A stretch of DNA of 64,000 nucleotides, taken from positions 1-64,000 of the forward strand of contig JAHHSA010000004.1 of the NCBI GenBank assembly GCA_020025475.1, written 5' to 3'. The position numbers were made by a program, and so were the translations under genes. Below the pieces are notes generated by a model. The model saw only the letters and a program-made list of their open reading frames with translations, had not been told where the DNA came from and did no database searches. Below are positions 1 through 8,155 of this stretch, piece by piece; the stretch's first letter is position 1; each line of letters opens with the position of its first letter. Origin of the DNA: Oscillibacter sp. Lineage in GTDB: Bacteria; Bacillota; Clostridia; Oscillospirales; Oscillospiraceae.

Positions 1-55
1 GAGCACCTGCTTGACGTGCAGGGGGTCACAGGTTCGAGTCCTGTATCGTCCACCA
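1..55 (+). tRNA. tRNA-Val (GAC), 5'-truncated by window edge
   Basis: The 3' 55 bases of a tRNA: anticodon arm, variable loop, T arm with GGTTCGAGTCC, acceptor 3' strand and an encoded CCA. The seven-base anticodon loop TTGACGT gives anticodon GAC (valine). It is identical over its whole visible length to the complete copy at 114-190. Confidence 0.93.
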
Positions 56-63
56 TCATAAAA

Positions 64-97
64 CCCCTGGAGCCAAAAGGTTCTGGGGCGTTTTTTT
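64..97 (+). terminator. Intrinsic terminator after first tRNA-Val
   Basis: An imperfect stem (CCCC...GGGG with an AAAA loop region) is followed by CG and seven T. It lies between the two tRNA-Val copies. Confidence 0.7.
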
Positions 98-113
98 AAA
101 ACTCAATCTCGAC

Positions 114-190
114 GGACGATTAGCTCAGCTGGCTAGAGCACCTGCTTGACGTGCAGGGGGTCACAGGTTCGAGTCCTGTATCGTCCACCA
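114..190 (+). tRNA. tRNA-Val (GAC)
   Basis: Complete 77-base tRNA. The acceptor stem GGACGAT pairs with ATCGTCC, the discriminator is A and CCA is encoded. The D arm carries AGCTCAGCTGG. The anticodon stem CCTGC/GCAGG encloses TTGACGT, so the anticodon is GAC. The T arm is GTTCGAGTC. It is a tandem duplicate of the tRNA at the window edge, and I see no separate promoter in the 58 bases between the copies. Confidence 0.97.
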
Positions 191-192
191 AA

Positions 193-223
193 AGAGACAT
201 TCCAGTCGGAATGTCTCTTTTTT
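193..223 (+). terminator. Intrinsic terminator after second tRNA-Val
   Basis: Perfect 11-bp stem AGAGACATTCC / GGAATGTCTCT with loop AGTC, followed by a T run. It sits 2 bases after the CCA end. Confidence 0.9.
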
Positions 224-230
224 ATTTGCC

Positions 231-281
231 TGGACAAGCCTCGCTCATCTAGGTATGCTATACATAGATAGCCGATGTATA
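231..281 (+). promoter_or_regulatory. Promoter and inverted-repeat operator of the PadR gene
   Basis: The -35 box TGGACA (231-236) and -10 box TATGCT (254-259) are 17 bases apart. Directly over the expected start point lies a perfect 7-bp inverted repeat, TATACAT-N9-ATGTATA (259-281). PadR-type repressors commonly bind ATGT/ACAT palindromes and repress their own gene, so autoregulation is inferred. Confidence 0.6.
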
Positions 282-328
282 TTTGGGAGTGAATGTGCCG
301 GCAGTCATTGAAACGGAGGGACCCGCCT

Positions 329-661
329 ATGAAAATTGATAAAAACCTGATGTCCGGCAGCACCACCCTGCTGGTGCTGTCTCTGCTGAGCCGAGAGGAG
401 ATGTATGGATACCAGATGATCACGGAGCTCTCCCGCCGCTCCGACCGCACCTTTGAGCTAAAGGAGGGGACGCTGTACCCCATTCTCCATTCGCTGGAGG
501 CAGAAAAGTACGTCACCTCCCAGGAGCGGGAGGGCGACACGGGGCGGAAGCGAAAATATTACCGCATCAGCCGGAAGGGGCTGCGGGCTCTGGAAGAAAA
601 GAAAGCGGAGTGGAACCTGTTCACCGAAAAGGTGAATGCGGTGGTGTACGCACCGGTGTGA
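329..661 (+). CDS. PadR family transcriptional regulator
   Basis: A 110-residue DNA-binding regulator of the PadR subfamily-2 type (winged helix plus a short C-terminal helix). Residues about 13-80 form the winged helix, with the family-typical run MYGYQMITELSRRS and the wing segment LKEGTLYPILHSLE, then GRKRKYYRIS. The start at 329 is preferred over the in-frame ATG at 293 because GGAGGG lies about 8 bases upstream and the homologous region begins here. The TGA stop overlaps the next possible start region (ATG at 663). In Clostridia such genes usually precede a HAAS/DUF1700-type membrane protein that they control; here that partner looks damaged. The inducing signal is unknown. Confidence 0.92.
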   Translation: MKIDKNLMSGSTTLLVLSLLSREEMYGYQMITELSRRSDRTFELKEGTLYPILHSLEAEKYVTSQEREGDTGRKRKYYRISRKGLRALEEKKAEWNLFTEKVNAVVYAPV

Positions 662-662
662 T

Positions 663-941
663 ATGGGCAGTAATTTTTTCAAGCCTCACATTTCCGACTG
701 GGTCAGCACCGTTATCCAGCAGGTCCGGTTTGCCCCGGACCGTAAGGCCATCGAACAGGAGCTGACCGTGGTCGTGTTGACAGTCTTTCTGGCCATTCGG
801 GAGCACCAGTCCCCCGCCTGGCCCTCCCCCTGGCAGCGGACCATAGAGGAACTGGCCTATCCAGTTCCTCCGGCCTCCGCCGCTCATCGGGATGTCCCCG
901 GCGGCACCGTGGTCTCTCCGCTGCAGCCGGGAGGTGACACC
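663..941 (+). pseudogene. Probable frame-damaged HAAS-like N-terminal domain
   Basis: The first 34 codons after the ATG at 663 read like the start of the HAAS/permease-prefix domains that follow PadR genes in this group (segment QQVRFAPDRKAIEQEL). After that EL the reading frame becomes low-complexity and unlike the family. The +1 frame (from about 760) resumes a weakly similar VDSL...LAL pattern before hitting a stop. I infer one or more frameshifts. The 636-1682 frame happens to stay open through this stretch, so an unusual continuous 339-residue protein from 663 cannot be excluded. Confidence 0.4.
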
Positions 942-1682
942 ATGAGATTGTCCCGAAGTGGAAAGTGCTTGCGCAACCTGCTTCTCTCCCTGCTGCTGGG
1001 GTTTCTGCTGGCAGCCTGGCTGCAATTCCCACCTCTGACCGTAGGCGGGATGTGCCGACAGATGGGTCGGGAGTTGCTGATCACCACCCCCGAGCCAATC
1101 TATGTGGTCAAGGGGGACGACCCATGGCTTGCAAATTTCAAAAACACTTATGTGATTGCTCGCAGCGGCGACAGCTATATGACCTTTTTGTACAAGCGGC
1201 CCTCATTGGGGGTTTACCGGCGTTCCGATCTGTACCGAACCACCGTCAGCAACGATCCCACCCTGACCTATTACGCCGGGAGACTCTATCTGGTGGGCCC
1301 GCTGCCGGAGGGCACAGTGTCCGCCAGAGCCGAAGCCACCGTTCAAAGGACTGATGTCTGCCAAAACGCAGACGGCTCCTACGCCGAGCCGGAATACGGC
1401 GAGACACGGGTATTCCCGCTGAACGGGGAGCTGACAGCAGAGGGCGTCCTCTCGTTCCTGGTTCAGGAACTGCCCTTTGGTCCTTTCGACACCAGCGGCA
1501 GTTTCACACTGCGGGACGCCGCCCGTAAATGGTACCGCATTTTGCGAGAAAGCGGCAATGTAACCCTCACTTCCACCCTGTACGCTGAAATTCCAGTGCA
1601 AATCTCCCTGCTGGACGCATCCGGTGCCGTTTTGGATACATTGGATCTTTCCATTGACACTGGTGCATTTTCCCTTTGCTGA
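942..1682 (+). CDS. Hypothetical single-pass membrane protein
   Basis: A 246-residue protein with a short basic N-terminus, one hydrophobic helix at about residues 10-28 and a long polar remainder probably outside the cell. No catalytic motif was recognised. The start at 942 is chosen for its strong GGGAGGTG ribosome binding site. Upstream codons in the same frame (from 663) resemble a damaged HAAS domain, so this may be the surviving C-terminal part of a PadR-associated membrane protein, possibly still translated separately. Tyr-rich stretches around residues 65-125 suggest a beta-rich extracellular region. Function unknown. Confidence 0.6.
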   Translation: MRLSRSGKCLRNLLLSLLLGFLLAAWLQFPPLTVGGMCRQMGRELLITTPEPIYVVKGDDPWLANFKNTYVIARSGDSYMTFLYKRPSLGVYRRSDLYRTTVSNDPTLTYYAGRLYLVGPLPEGTVSARAEATVQRTDVCQNADGSYAEPEYGETRVFPLNGELTAEGVLSFLVQELPFGPFDTSGSFTLRDAARKWYRILRESGNVTLTSTLYAEIPVQISLLDASGAVLDTLDLSIDTGAFSLC

Positions 1683-1688
1683 CAGACA

Positions 1689-1717
1689 GTGCCCCCTATT
1701 TTCGGGGGCACATTTTC
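1689..1717 (+). terminator. Intrinsic terminator
   Basis: Stem GTGCCCCC / GGGGGCAC with an AT-rich loop and an ATTTT tail, 7 bases after the stop codon of the membrane protein. Confidence 0.8.
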
Positions 1718-1822
1718 TGACCTTATAAATTCCTCCAAAACTGGTGCTTTCAAGAAGTCCAAATTGTGATATGATCATTTTATATAAATTCACATATCTC
1801 TGGATGATTTGGAGGCAATTCC

Positions 1823-2749
1823 ATGAGTGATCTGAAATATGTATTCGGGCCGGTGCCCTCCCGCCGTCTGGGGCGGTCTCTGGGCGTCAGTCCCATTCCC
1901 AAGAAAACTTGCAACTACTCCTGCGTTTACTGCCAGCTGGGCCGAACGGACAAAATGACCAACACCCGCCGGGAATACTTCCCTCTGGAGGAAATTCTGG
2001 AGGAGTTTGACCAGTGTCTGGGAGATTTGGAGCGGTGCGACGTGGTGTCCATCGTGGGTGAGGGGGAACCCACCCTCTACTCCCGTCTGGGGGAGCTGAT
2101 CGTGGGCATTCAGCAGCGCACGGACAAGCCGGTGGCCGTCATCACCAACGCCGCCCTGATGGGTGATCCTGACGTTCGGGCCGAACTGCGCTATGCCGAC
2201 ATTGTGCTGCCTTCTCTGGACAGCTATGACGCCGAGAGCTGGCACCGCATCGACCGTCCCCACGGTCATTTGGACTATGATGAAATGATGGAGGGACTGG
2301 ACCTCTTCACCAACACGTTCACCGGTCAGATCTACATGGAAATCATGCTGATGAAGGGCATGAACGACAGCCGGGAGGATCTGGAAAAGTTTGGCGCCAT
2401 TTTGAAACGGCTCCACTATGATCGACTCTACATCAACACCCCGGTCCGTCCCCCCGCAGAGCCGGACGTGTCCGTCTCCACACCGGAGACCATCGCCCTG
2501 GCCACGGAACTGCTGGGCGGCATCTCCATTGATGCGCTGGCCTCCGGCAGCTTTTTCAGCGAAATCAAGGACGACTACGAGGCCATTCTCAGCATCATCG
2601 GCCGTCACCCCATGAACCAGCATGAAATCGGCGGATTCCTGGCGTCCCGGAAGAACCCGAACCCCGCCGCCTTGCTGGAAAAGCTGTCCCACGACCCCGC
2701 TGTCACCCCGGTGGAATACAAGGGCTATGTCACCTACCGACTGAAATAA
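1823..2749 (+). CDS. Radical SAM protein (COG0731-like)
   Basis: A 308-residue radical S-adenosylmethionine enzyme. The cluster-binding motif CNYSCVYC (CX3CX2C) is at about residues 31-38, preceded by the family-typical FGPVPSRRLGRSLG. A glycine-rich SAM-contact segment (VSIVGEGEPTL) follows near residue 76. The architecture matches the stand-alone bacterial COG0731 group, distantly related to wybutosine enzyme TYW1 but lacking a flavodoxin domain; the substrate is not known. The C-terminal 70 residues look like a small helical domain. The start has GGAGG about 7 bases upstream. The next gene, a pyridoxamine kinase, begins 14 bases after the stop, so the two are probably co-transcribed. Confidence 0.88.
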   Translation: MSDLKYVFGPVPSRRLGRSLGVSPIPKKTCNYSCVYCQLGRTDKMTNTRREYFPLEEILEEFDQCLGDLERCDVVSIVGEGEPTLYSRLGELIVGIQQRTDKPVAVITNAALMGDPDVRAELRYADIVLPSLDSYDAESWHRIDRPHGHLDYDEMMEGLDLFTNTFTGQIYMEIMLMKGMNDSREDLEKFGAILKRLHYDRLYINTPVRPPAEPDVSVSTPETIALATELLGGISIDALASGSFFSEIKDDYEAILSIIGRHPMNQHEIGGFLASRKNPNPAALLEKLSHDPAVTPVEYKGYVTYRLK

Positions 2750-2763
2750 AAGGAGTGTCCCAT

Positions 2764-3639
2764 ATGTACGGCACCATCAAGAAAGTTGCAGCTATCCACG
2801 ACCTCTCTGGCTTCGGGCGGTCTTCGCTCACCGCCATCATCCCCACCCTGTCGTCCATGGGCATTCAGGTCTGTCCCCTGCCAACCGCGATTCTCTCCAA
2901 TCACACCGGCGGCTTTGAGACCTACAGCTATGTAGATCTTACCGACACCATGGACGACTTCATCGACCAGTGGAAGCAGCTGGATCTCCACTTCGAAGCA
3001 ATCTACTCCGGCTTCCTGGGCTCTACCCGGCAAATCGACATTGTCTCCCGGTTCATCGATCACTTCGGCACTGAGGATAATCTGGTAGTCGTGGACCCGG
3101 TCATGGGTGACAACGGTGCTCTCTACTCCTCCTTTACCGACGCCATCATCCCCGAAATGCGCAGGCTCATTCAAAAAGCAGATCTCATTACCCCCAACTT
3201 TACCGAGGCCGGGTATCTGCTGGATGAAAGCTGTGCCTGCCAGCAGTTTGACGACAGCACCGCGAAGGACTGGCTGAGACGCCTTAGCGATTTTGGCCCC
3301 CGAATTGTTGTCATTACCAGCGCTCCGGACATGGCTAACCCCCAAAACACCAACGTGGTGGCCTATGACAAGCAGGACAACACCTTCTGGAAGGTGGGCT
3401 GCCGCTACATCCCCGCCGCCTACCCCGGAACCGGAGACACCTTCACCAGCGTGCTGATTGGCTCCCTGCTGCAGGGTGACAGCCTGCCGGTGGCTCTGGA
3501 TCGAGCCACCCAGTTCATCTCCCAGTGCATCAAGGCCAGCTACGGCTGCAACTACCCTAAGCGCAACGGCGTACTGCTGGAAAAAGAGCTGGGCATCCTG
3601 AATATGCCCGTTCTCATCAGCGGCTACGAAATGATGTAG
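2764..3639 (+). CDS. Pyridoxamine kinase (PdxY/PdxK-like, ribokinase fold)
   Basis: A 291-residue cytosolic kinase that phosphorylates B6 vitamers in the salvage route to pyridoxal 5'-phosphate. The N-terminus shows the family segment AAIHDLSGFGRSSL and the Cys/Pro-rich lid region PLPTAILSNHTGGF. Near residue 110 is VVDPVMGDNG. Close to the C-terminus is the anion-hole motif PGTGDTF, whose Asp is the catalytic base of this fold. ATG at 2764 is chosen over GTG at 2755 because AAGGAG overlaps the latter and is well spaced from the former. It probably shares a transcript with the radical SAM gene upstream. A MocR-type regulator and ECF S component elsewhere in the window (47.6-49.6 kb) may belong to the same B6 economy (inference). 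Confidence 0.87.
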   Translation: MYGTIKKVAAIHDLSGFGRSSLTAIIPTLSSMGIQVCPLPTAILSNHTGGFETYSYVDLTDTMDDFIDQWKQLDLHFEAIYSGFLGSTRQIDIVSRFIDHFGTEDNLVVVDPVMGDNGALYSSFTDAIIPEMRRLIQKADLITPNFTEAGYLLDESCACQQFDDSTAKDWLRRLSDFGPRIVVITSAPDMANPQNTNVVAYDKQDNTFWKVGCRYIPAAYPGTGDTFTSVLIGSLLQGDSLPVALDRATQFISQCIKASYGCNYPKRNGVLLEKELGILNMPVLISGYEMM

Positions 3640-3669
3640 TTTCTTCCGCAGGGCAGAACAGTTTCCGAA

Positions 3670-3700
3670 CGGTCTCTCCAAAAATGGAGAGGCCGTTTTT
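3670..3700 (+). terminator. Intrinsic terminator
   Basis: Stem CGGTCTCTCCA / TGGAGAGGCCG with an AAAA loop and five T, downstream of the pyridoxamine kinase gene. Confidence 0.85.
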
Positions 3701-3764
3701 AGGTTTACAAAAAATTTTAAATCCGCCCCTGTCAACCACTTGTCGAATATGATAGAATGACAGT

Positions 3765-4856
3765 ATGTATACTCAAACGAAACAACAAAAGCAGGAACAA
3801 AGCCTGCCGGCGGAGCTGCCCCGCCTTTTGCTGCCCTGGTTCCGGGAAAATGCCCGGGATCTACCCTGGCGGCACACCACCGATCCCTACCCCATCTGGG
3901 TGTCGGAGATCATGCTTCAACAGACCCGGGTGGCAGCGGTCCTGGGGTATTACACCCGCTTTCTGGCAGCATTTCCCACGGTGGCCGATCTGGCGGCAGC
4001 CCCGGAAGAACAGCTGATGAAGCAGTGGGAGGGGCTGGGATACTACAGTCGGGCCCGAAACCTGCAAAAGGCTGCCAAACGCATTGTGGAACTGGGAGCC
4101 TTTCCGGATACCTACGACGGTCTCCTGAGTCTCTCCGGCGTCGGAGACTACACCGCCAGCGCCATTGCATCCGCCGCGTTTGGGCTGCGGGAGGCCGCTG
4201 TGGATGGAAACGCCCTGCGGGTCGTCATGCGTCTGCGGGACTGCCGGGATGATATCACCGATCCCAAGGTGAAAAGAGCGGTTCGGGATCAACTTCAGGC
4301 CGTCATGCCGGAGTCCCCGGCGGAGATTCGCATTTTCAATCAGGCCGTCATGGAGCTGGGTGCCACCGTCTGTGCGCCCAACGGTCCTCCGGCCTGTGAC
4401 CGCTGCCCCGTCCGCAGCCTTTGTCTGTCCCGTGCCCGGGGAAGTGCGGAGGCGCTGCCGATCAAAGCCCCCAAAAAGGCCCGGCGGCAGGAAGAAAAGA
4501 CTGTTTTTCTCTTTTTGCGAAACGGAAAAGTCGCCTTGCGGCGCCGGAGCAGATCCGGCCTGCTGGCCGGTCTGTGGGAATTTCCCAATGTAGAGCACAT
4601 CCTGGATGAAAGCGCCGCCGCCGAAGTTGCCGCCGGCTGGGGCCTGACGACCAAGGCCTGGGAAAACCGGCTGACTGCCAAGCACATCTTCACCCATGTC
4701 GAATGGCATATGATCGGCTATACTCTGGCAGTAGAGGGCGACGGACCGGAGGATTTTCTCTGGGTAGATGCCAAGGGTCTTGCCGGTCACGCCGTCCCCT
4801 CCGCTTTCGGGAGATACTATCAAGAAGCCGCCGCGCGTCTGAATTCTGATCTTTAA
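3765..4856 (+). CDS. mutY: A/G-specific adenine glycosylase MutY
   Basis: A 363-residue base-excision repair enzyme that removes adenine mispaired with 8-oxoguanine. The N-terminal HhH-GPD domain carries the substrate-pocket segment DPYPIWVSEIMLQQTRV, the helix-hairpin-helix SLSGVGDYTASAI (about 122-134) and the catalytic Asp in VDGNAL (about 146). The [4Fe-4S] cluster loop C-X6-C-X2-C-X5-C starts near residue 203. Residues about 235-360 form the NUDIX-like domain that recognises 8-oxoguanine, including GLLAGLWEFPN. No ribosome binding site precedes ATG 3765. A -10-like TAGAAT ends 7 bases before it, so the mRNA may be leaderless (inference). Confidence 0.95.
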   Translation: MYTQTKQQKQEQSLPAELPRLLLPWFRENARDLPWRHTTDPYPIWVSEIMLQQTRVAAVLGYYTRFLAAFPTVADLAAAPEEQLMKQWEGLGYYSRARNLQKAAKRIVELGAFPDTYDGLLSLSGVGDYTASAIASAAFGLREAAVDGNALRVVMRLRDCRDDITDPKVKRAVRDQLQAVMPESPAEIRIFNQAVMELGATVCAPNGPPACDRCPVRSLCLSRARGSAEALPIKAPKKARRQEEKTVFLFLRNGKVALRRRSRSGLLAGLWEFPNVEHILDESAAAEVAAGWGLTTKAWENRLTAKHIFTHVEWHMIGYTLAVEGDGPEDFLWVDAKGLAGHAVPSAFGRYYQEAAARLNSDL

Positions 4857-4879
4857 ACACGCATAATGGAGGTTACACC

Positions 4880-5689
4880 ATGTCCTTACTTCTGGGGCTT
4901 CCCCTGGGAATCTTTCGGATGCTGGGCGTCATTTTGATGACGCTCCTCCGGTTCGCACCGGTGGTCATCGTTCTGGTCCTGGGTGTGATGCTCTATCGGA
5001 AACACCGGGCCATGACCCGCAGTGACAATGATGATCCCGAGCCCCCGCGGAAAGCCAAAAAACGAGCCCCCAACTTCACAGGCCCTGTAGTCACCGTAGA
5101 TTACAAAGAAGTGAAGGAGGAGGACGTCTATGCCCAGCCAGACACCCCCGCCGCCTTCGGCTATAAGCCAGGTTGGCTCGCCATCCGCAGCCGGGACCCC
5201 CGAGCCGTCATGGAGACGCTTGGGCTGCAAAACTGCCGCCCCGCCAACTGGACCTGCGGTCTCTCCGGCGTCAGCACCGGGAAGCAGTTTGTCTCCCCCA
5301 GCCTGGATGGCTGGGTATTGGTAGTCGGTGCCGGGGAAAAGCAACTTTCCCAGGAGCGATTTGCCGCACTGAGTCGACGGTTCTCCGAGGTCCAGTTTTT
5401 TGTAGCAAATCGGGAGACATCCGTTTTCTCCTGGGTGAAATACCAGGGCGGCATCTGTATCCGGGCCTATGCCATGTCCCGGGGAGAGGTCTTTCTGGAT
5501 GAGGGCGAGCTGACCATGGAAGAGATCTCCCTGGGCTTCGGTCGCTTCCCCAGAAAAAACGGCGGCAGCCGCGAGGATTTCCCTACCTGCGACTCCGTGC
5601 TTGCCATTGCCGCCGCCTGGGGCATTGACCCCATGCTGGAACAGCATCACTATCCGCCCTCCACGGGCTGGCTCTGCACCGCAGAGTGA
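4880..5689 (+). CDS. Hypothetical membrane-anchored protein
   Basis: A 269-residue protein with one long or two short hydrophobic helices at residues about 3-40, then a basic/acidic linker and a soluble domain from about residue 90. The soluble part contains GWLAIRSRDPRAV, LGLQNCRPANW and a later RAYAMSRGEVFLDEGELTMEE block. This pattern is familiar from small uncharacterised bacterial proteins, but I cannot assign a function. GGAGG lies 8 bases before ATG. It sits 23 bases after mutY and 31 before tdk, so it is probably part of the same transcript. No catalytic triad or metal motif is evident. Confidence 0.8.
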   Translation: MSLLLGLPLGIFRMLGVILMTLLRFAPVVIVLVLGVMLYRKHRAMTRSDNDDPEPPRKAKKRAPNFTGPVVTVDYKEVKEEDVYAQPDTPAAFGYKPGWLAIRSRDPRAVMETLGLQNCRPANWTCGLSGVSTGKQFVSPSLDGWVLVVGAGEKQLSQERFAALSRRFSEVQFFVANRETSVFSWVKYQGGICIRAYAMSRGEVFLDEGELTMEEISLGFGRFPRKNGGSREDFPTCDSVLAIAAAWGIDPMLEQHHYPPSTGWLCTAE

Positions 5690-5720
5690 TTTCTGATCGT
5701 CAGAGGAGAATTACAGTTTC

Positions 5721-6299
5721 ATGGCACAGCTTTATTTTAAATATGGAGCAATGGGCTCCAGCAAAACCGCCAACGCTCTGATGGCCCGCTTCAACTACGA
5801 GGAGCGGGGCCAGCAGGCCCTGCTGGTGAAGCCCCGGATGGACACCCGGGACGGTGATCATCAGGTCGTCTCCCGCATCGGGCTGACACACCCCTGCATT
5901 TACTTTGATGAGCTGCGTTGTCTCACAATTATGGAATTACAGCAAAACGCCTGTATTATTGTGGATGAAGCCCAATTTTTAACCCGTGACGACGTCATGT
6001 ACCTGGTCTACATCGTGGATGATCTGGACATTCCCGTCATGTGCTATGGCCTGCGGGCGGACTTCAAAGGGGATCTGTTCCCCGGCAGCGAGGCCCTGCT
6101 GGTGATGGCCGACAAGCTGGAAGAGGTGAAGACCGTGTGCTGGTGCGGTCGCAAGGCCCTCTTCAACGCCCGCTTCGACGCAGATGGCAAGGTCCTGAAG
6201 GAGGGCGCTCAAGTGGAGCTGGGCGCCAACGACCGCTATATCAGTCTCTGCCGCCGTCACTGGATGGCAGGAGATCTGGGACCGGACTTTCAGAGATGA
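5721..6299 (+). CDS. tdk: Thymidine kinase
   Basis: A 192-residue type II (TK1-like) thymidine kinase phosphorylating thymidine in pyrimidine salvage. A P-loop variant GAMGSSKT is at residues 10-17. The Walker B/catalytic segment IIVDEAQFL has the general-base Glu, and YGLRADFKGDLFPGS is the family signature. Two of the usual four zinc-binding cysteines are in VCWCGRKA; one more is near the C-terminus (SLCRRH). Length is typical. GAGGAG is well placed upstream. The stop codon overlaps the start of the following radical SAM gene by ATGA, implying translational coupling. Confidence 0.95.
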   Translation: MAQLYFKYGAMGSSKTANALMARFNYEERGQQALLVKPRMDTRDGDHQVVSRIGLTHPCIYFDELRCLTIMELQQNACIIVDEAQFLTRDDVMYLVYIVDDLDIPVMCYGLRADFKGDLFPGSEALLVMADKLEEVKTVCWCGRKALFNARFDADGKVLKEGAQVELGANDRYISLCRRHWMAGDLGPDFQR

Positions 6300-7168
6300 T
6301 CTGTAATCTCTGCCCCCGAAACTGCATGGCCGAACGCACTCCGGAGAAAGCAGGCGGCGTGTGTCATATGCCGTCTCTTCCCGTCGTGGCAAAAGCCATG
6401 CTCCATCAGTGGGAAGAACCCTGTCTCGTTGGCCAGCACGGGGCGGGCACCGTCTTTTTTTCCGGATGCAACCTCCGCTGTCAGTTCTGCCAGAACAGCG
6501 TGATCTCCCAGGAGGGCTTTGGAAGGCCCATAGATGCCCACCGGCTCCGGGAGATCTTCTGCGAGCTGATTGATCAGGGTGCCGCCTGTATCGACCTGGT
6601 GACTCCCACCCACTTTACAGACGTGATCCTGGAAGCGCTGGGGGAGGAACCATGGCCGGTGCCTGTGGTGTGGAACTGCGGCGGCTACGAGAAGAAAGAG
6701 ACGATTCGGCGGCTGGACGGTTATGTCCAGGTCTATCTGCCGGATCTGAAATACGGCATGGAAGGCCCCGGCGCCCGGTATTCCGGAGCCGGTGACTACT
6801 TCCGCTGGGCTGAGGAGTCCATTCTGGAGATGTACCATCAAACCGGCCCCTACCAGCTGGAAAATGGGCAGCTGGTCCGGGGTGTTCTGATCCGGCATCT
6901 GATCCTTCCCGGTGAGCTGGACAACACCCGCTCCGTCATTGACTGGGTATCCCGAACCTTTGAGCCAGGGCAGGTACTCTTCTCCCTCATGAGCCAGTAC
7001 ACGCCGCAGCCGGGTGCCACCGGCAAGCTGGCGCGCCACATCACGCGGTCAGAGTACCGTGCTGCCGTGGCCTACATGGAAAACTGCGGCGTGACAGATG
7101 GGTATACACAAGAGCGTACCTCCGCCAAGGAGGAGTACACTCCCGCCTTCGACCTCTCTGGCGTATAA
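6296..7168 (+). CDS. Radical SAM protein, PflX/COG1313-like activase homologue
   Basis: A 290-residue radical SAM enzyme. An N-terminal Cys-rich segment (CNLCPRNC, later GVCHMP) precedes the SAM cluster motif CNLRCQFCQN near residue 60. This layout is typical of the PflX group of putative glycyl-radical-enzyme-activase homologues, whose actual substrate is unknown. VWNCGGYE and the DLKYG...ARYSGAGDYF block agree with that family. The start is ATG 6296 within the ATGA overlap with tdk; the open frame upstream of it is a shadow of tdk. No glycyl radical enzyme gene is nearby. It is the last gene of the mutY-tdk run. Confidence 0.9.
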   Translation: MICNLCPRNCMAERTPEKAGGVCHMPSLPVVAKAMLHQWEEPCLVGQHGAGTVFFSGCNLRCQFCQNSVISQEGFGRPIDAHRLREIFCELIDQGAACIDLVTPTHFTDVILEALGEEPWPVPVVWNCGGYEKKETIRRLDGYVQVYLPDLKYGMEGPGARYSGAGDYFRWAEESILEMYHQTGPYQLENGQLVRGVLIRHLILPGELDNTRSVIDWVSRTFEPGQVLFSLMSQYTPQPGATGKLARHITRSEYRAAVAYMENCGVTDGYTQERTSAKEEYTPAFDLSGV

Positions 7169-7257
7169 AAATTTTTATGATTTTTTGATTTCCATACGAC
7201 CTTTTTCGTTCTGCTGCGTCTATATTTATAGACAAACTTCAAAGAGGAGAATCCACC

Positions 7258-8094
7258 ATGGCAGGCAAGCGAATCATTCAAAAATCTCATTCAAAGCTGA
7301 AACTGGCCAGCAGCATAATTTTACTGTCGGCTGCCGGTCTGCTGCTGATGATGCCCCTTACCGGCTCGGCAGATGCAGGCAGTGTATCCCCCGCTGACAC
7401 CGTGCCGGAAGAGCCGGAAGTCATTGTCCCCTGGGGTGAGCGGATGCCCTCTGTATCGGCCATGGACGCCTTTTTGCCGGATTACCCCGACAACCCCACT
7501 GTGGTGCCCCTGTCGACTCCGGTAGAAGATACATACTTCTCTGATGCGGCGTTTCTGGGCGATTCTCGAACCGAGGGCTTTAAGCTCTACAGCGGTCTCA
7601 AGGAAGGCAGCTATTTCTACGCTGTCGGTGCCACGGTCGACACAGTTCTTTCTCGTCCCGCCCGGAAGACAGCCAACGGCAAGATTTCCTTGCTGGACGC
7701 GATGTCCAAAACTACACCATCCAAAATCTATGTAATGCTGGGTGTCAACGAGTTGGGCTGGACCCGGATCGATCTGTTCCACACTCACTACGCCAAGGTA
7801 GTGGAACGCATCCGCAGTGACCACCCGGATGCGGAGATTGTTCTGCAATCCATTCTGCCGGTATCCGCCGAGCAGGACGCAAAAAAGACCTACGTGAACA
7901 ACCGCCGCATCAACGAGTACAACCAGGCCATTCAAACCCTGGCCGAAGAGCAGCAGTGCCACTATTTAAACGTGGCAGAGGCCGTCACCGATGCGGACGG
8001 CTGCCTCCCTGCGAATTTGTCCTTTGATGGTGTTCATCTGAATCGGGCAGGCTGCGCAATCTGGCTGGACTACCTGAAAACCCACAGTGTATAA
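7258..8094 (+). CDS. Secreted SGNH/GDSL-type hydrolase
   Basis: A 278-residue protein with an N-terminal hydrophobic helix (about 15-38) acting as signal peptide or anchor, a proline-rich linker, and an SGNH hydrolase domain from about residue 90. Block I is FLGDSRTEGF with the nucleophilic Ser near residue 103. The GVNE motif (block III, Asn) follows LGVNELGW, and the C-terminal block V is FDGVHLNRAG, containing the catalytic Asp and His. Substrates of this group are often acyl groups on wall polysaccharides; that is inference. GAGGAG lies about 8 bases upstream. It is a stand-alone gene ending in a strong terminator. Confidence 0.88.
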   Translation: MAGKRIIQKSHSKLKLASSIILLSAAGLLLMMPLTGSADAGSVSPADTVPEEPEVIVPWGERMPSVSAMDAFLPDYPDNPTVVPLSTPVEDTYFSDAAFLGDSRTEGFKLYSGLKEGSYFYAVGATVDTVLSRPARKTANGKISLLDAMSKTTPSKIYVMLGVNELGWTRIDLFHTHYAKVVERIRSDHPDAEIVLQSILPVSAEQDAKKTYVNNRRINEYNQAIQTLAEEQQCHYLNVAEAVTDADGCLPANLSFDGVHLNRAGCAIWLDYLKTHSV

Positions 8095-8100
8095 GCAATG

Positions 8101-8136
8101 AAAAGAGCACTGAACCCTTGGTTCAGTGCTCTTTTT
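8101..8136. terminator. Bidirectional terminator between convergent genes
   Basis: Near-perfect stem AAAAGAGCACTGAAC / GTTCAGTGCTCTTTT with A and T runs on either side. It lies between the SGNH hydrolase (plus) and the glycosidase-like gene (minus). Confidence 0.92.
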
Positions 8137-8155
8137 ATGCCGTTATGGACCGCGT

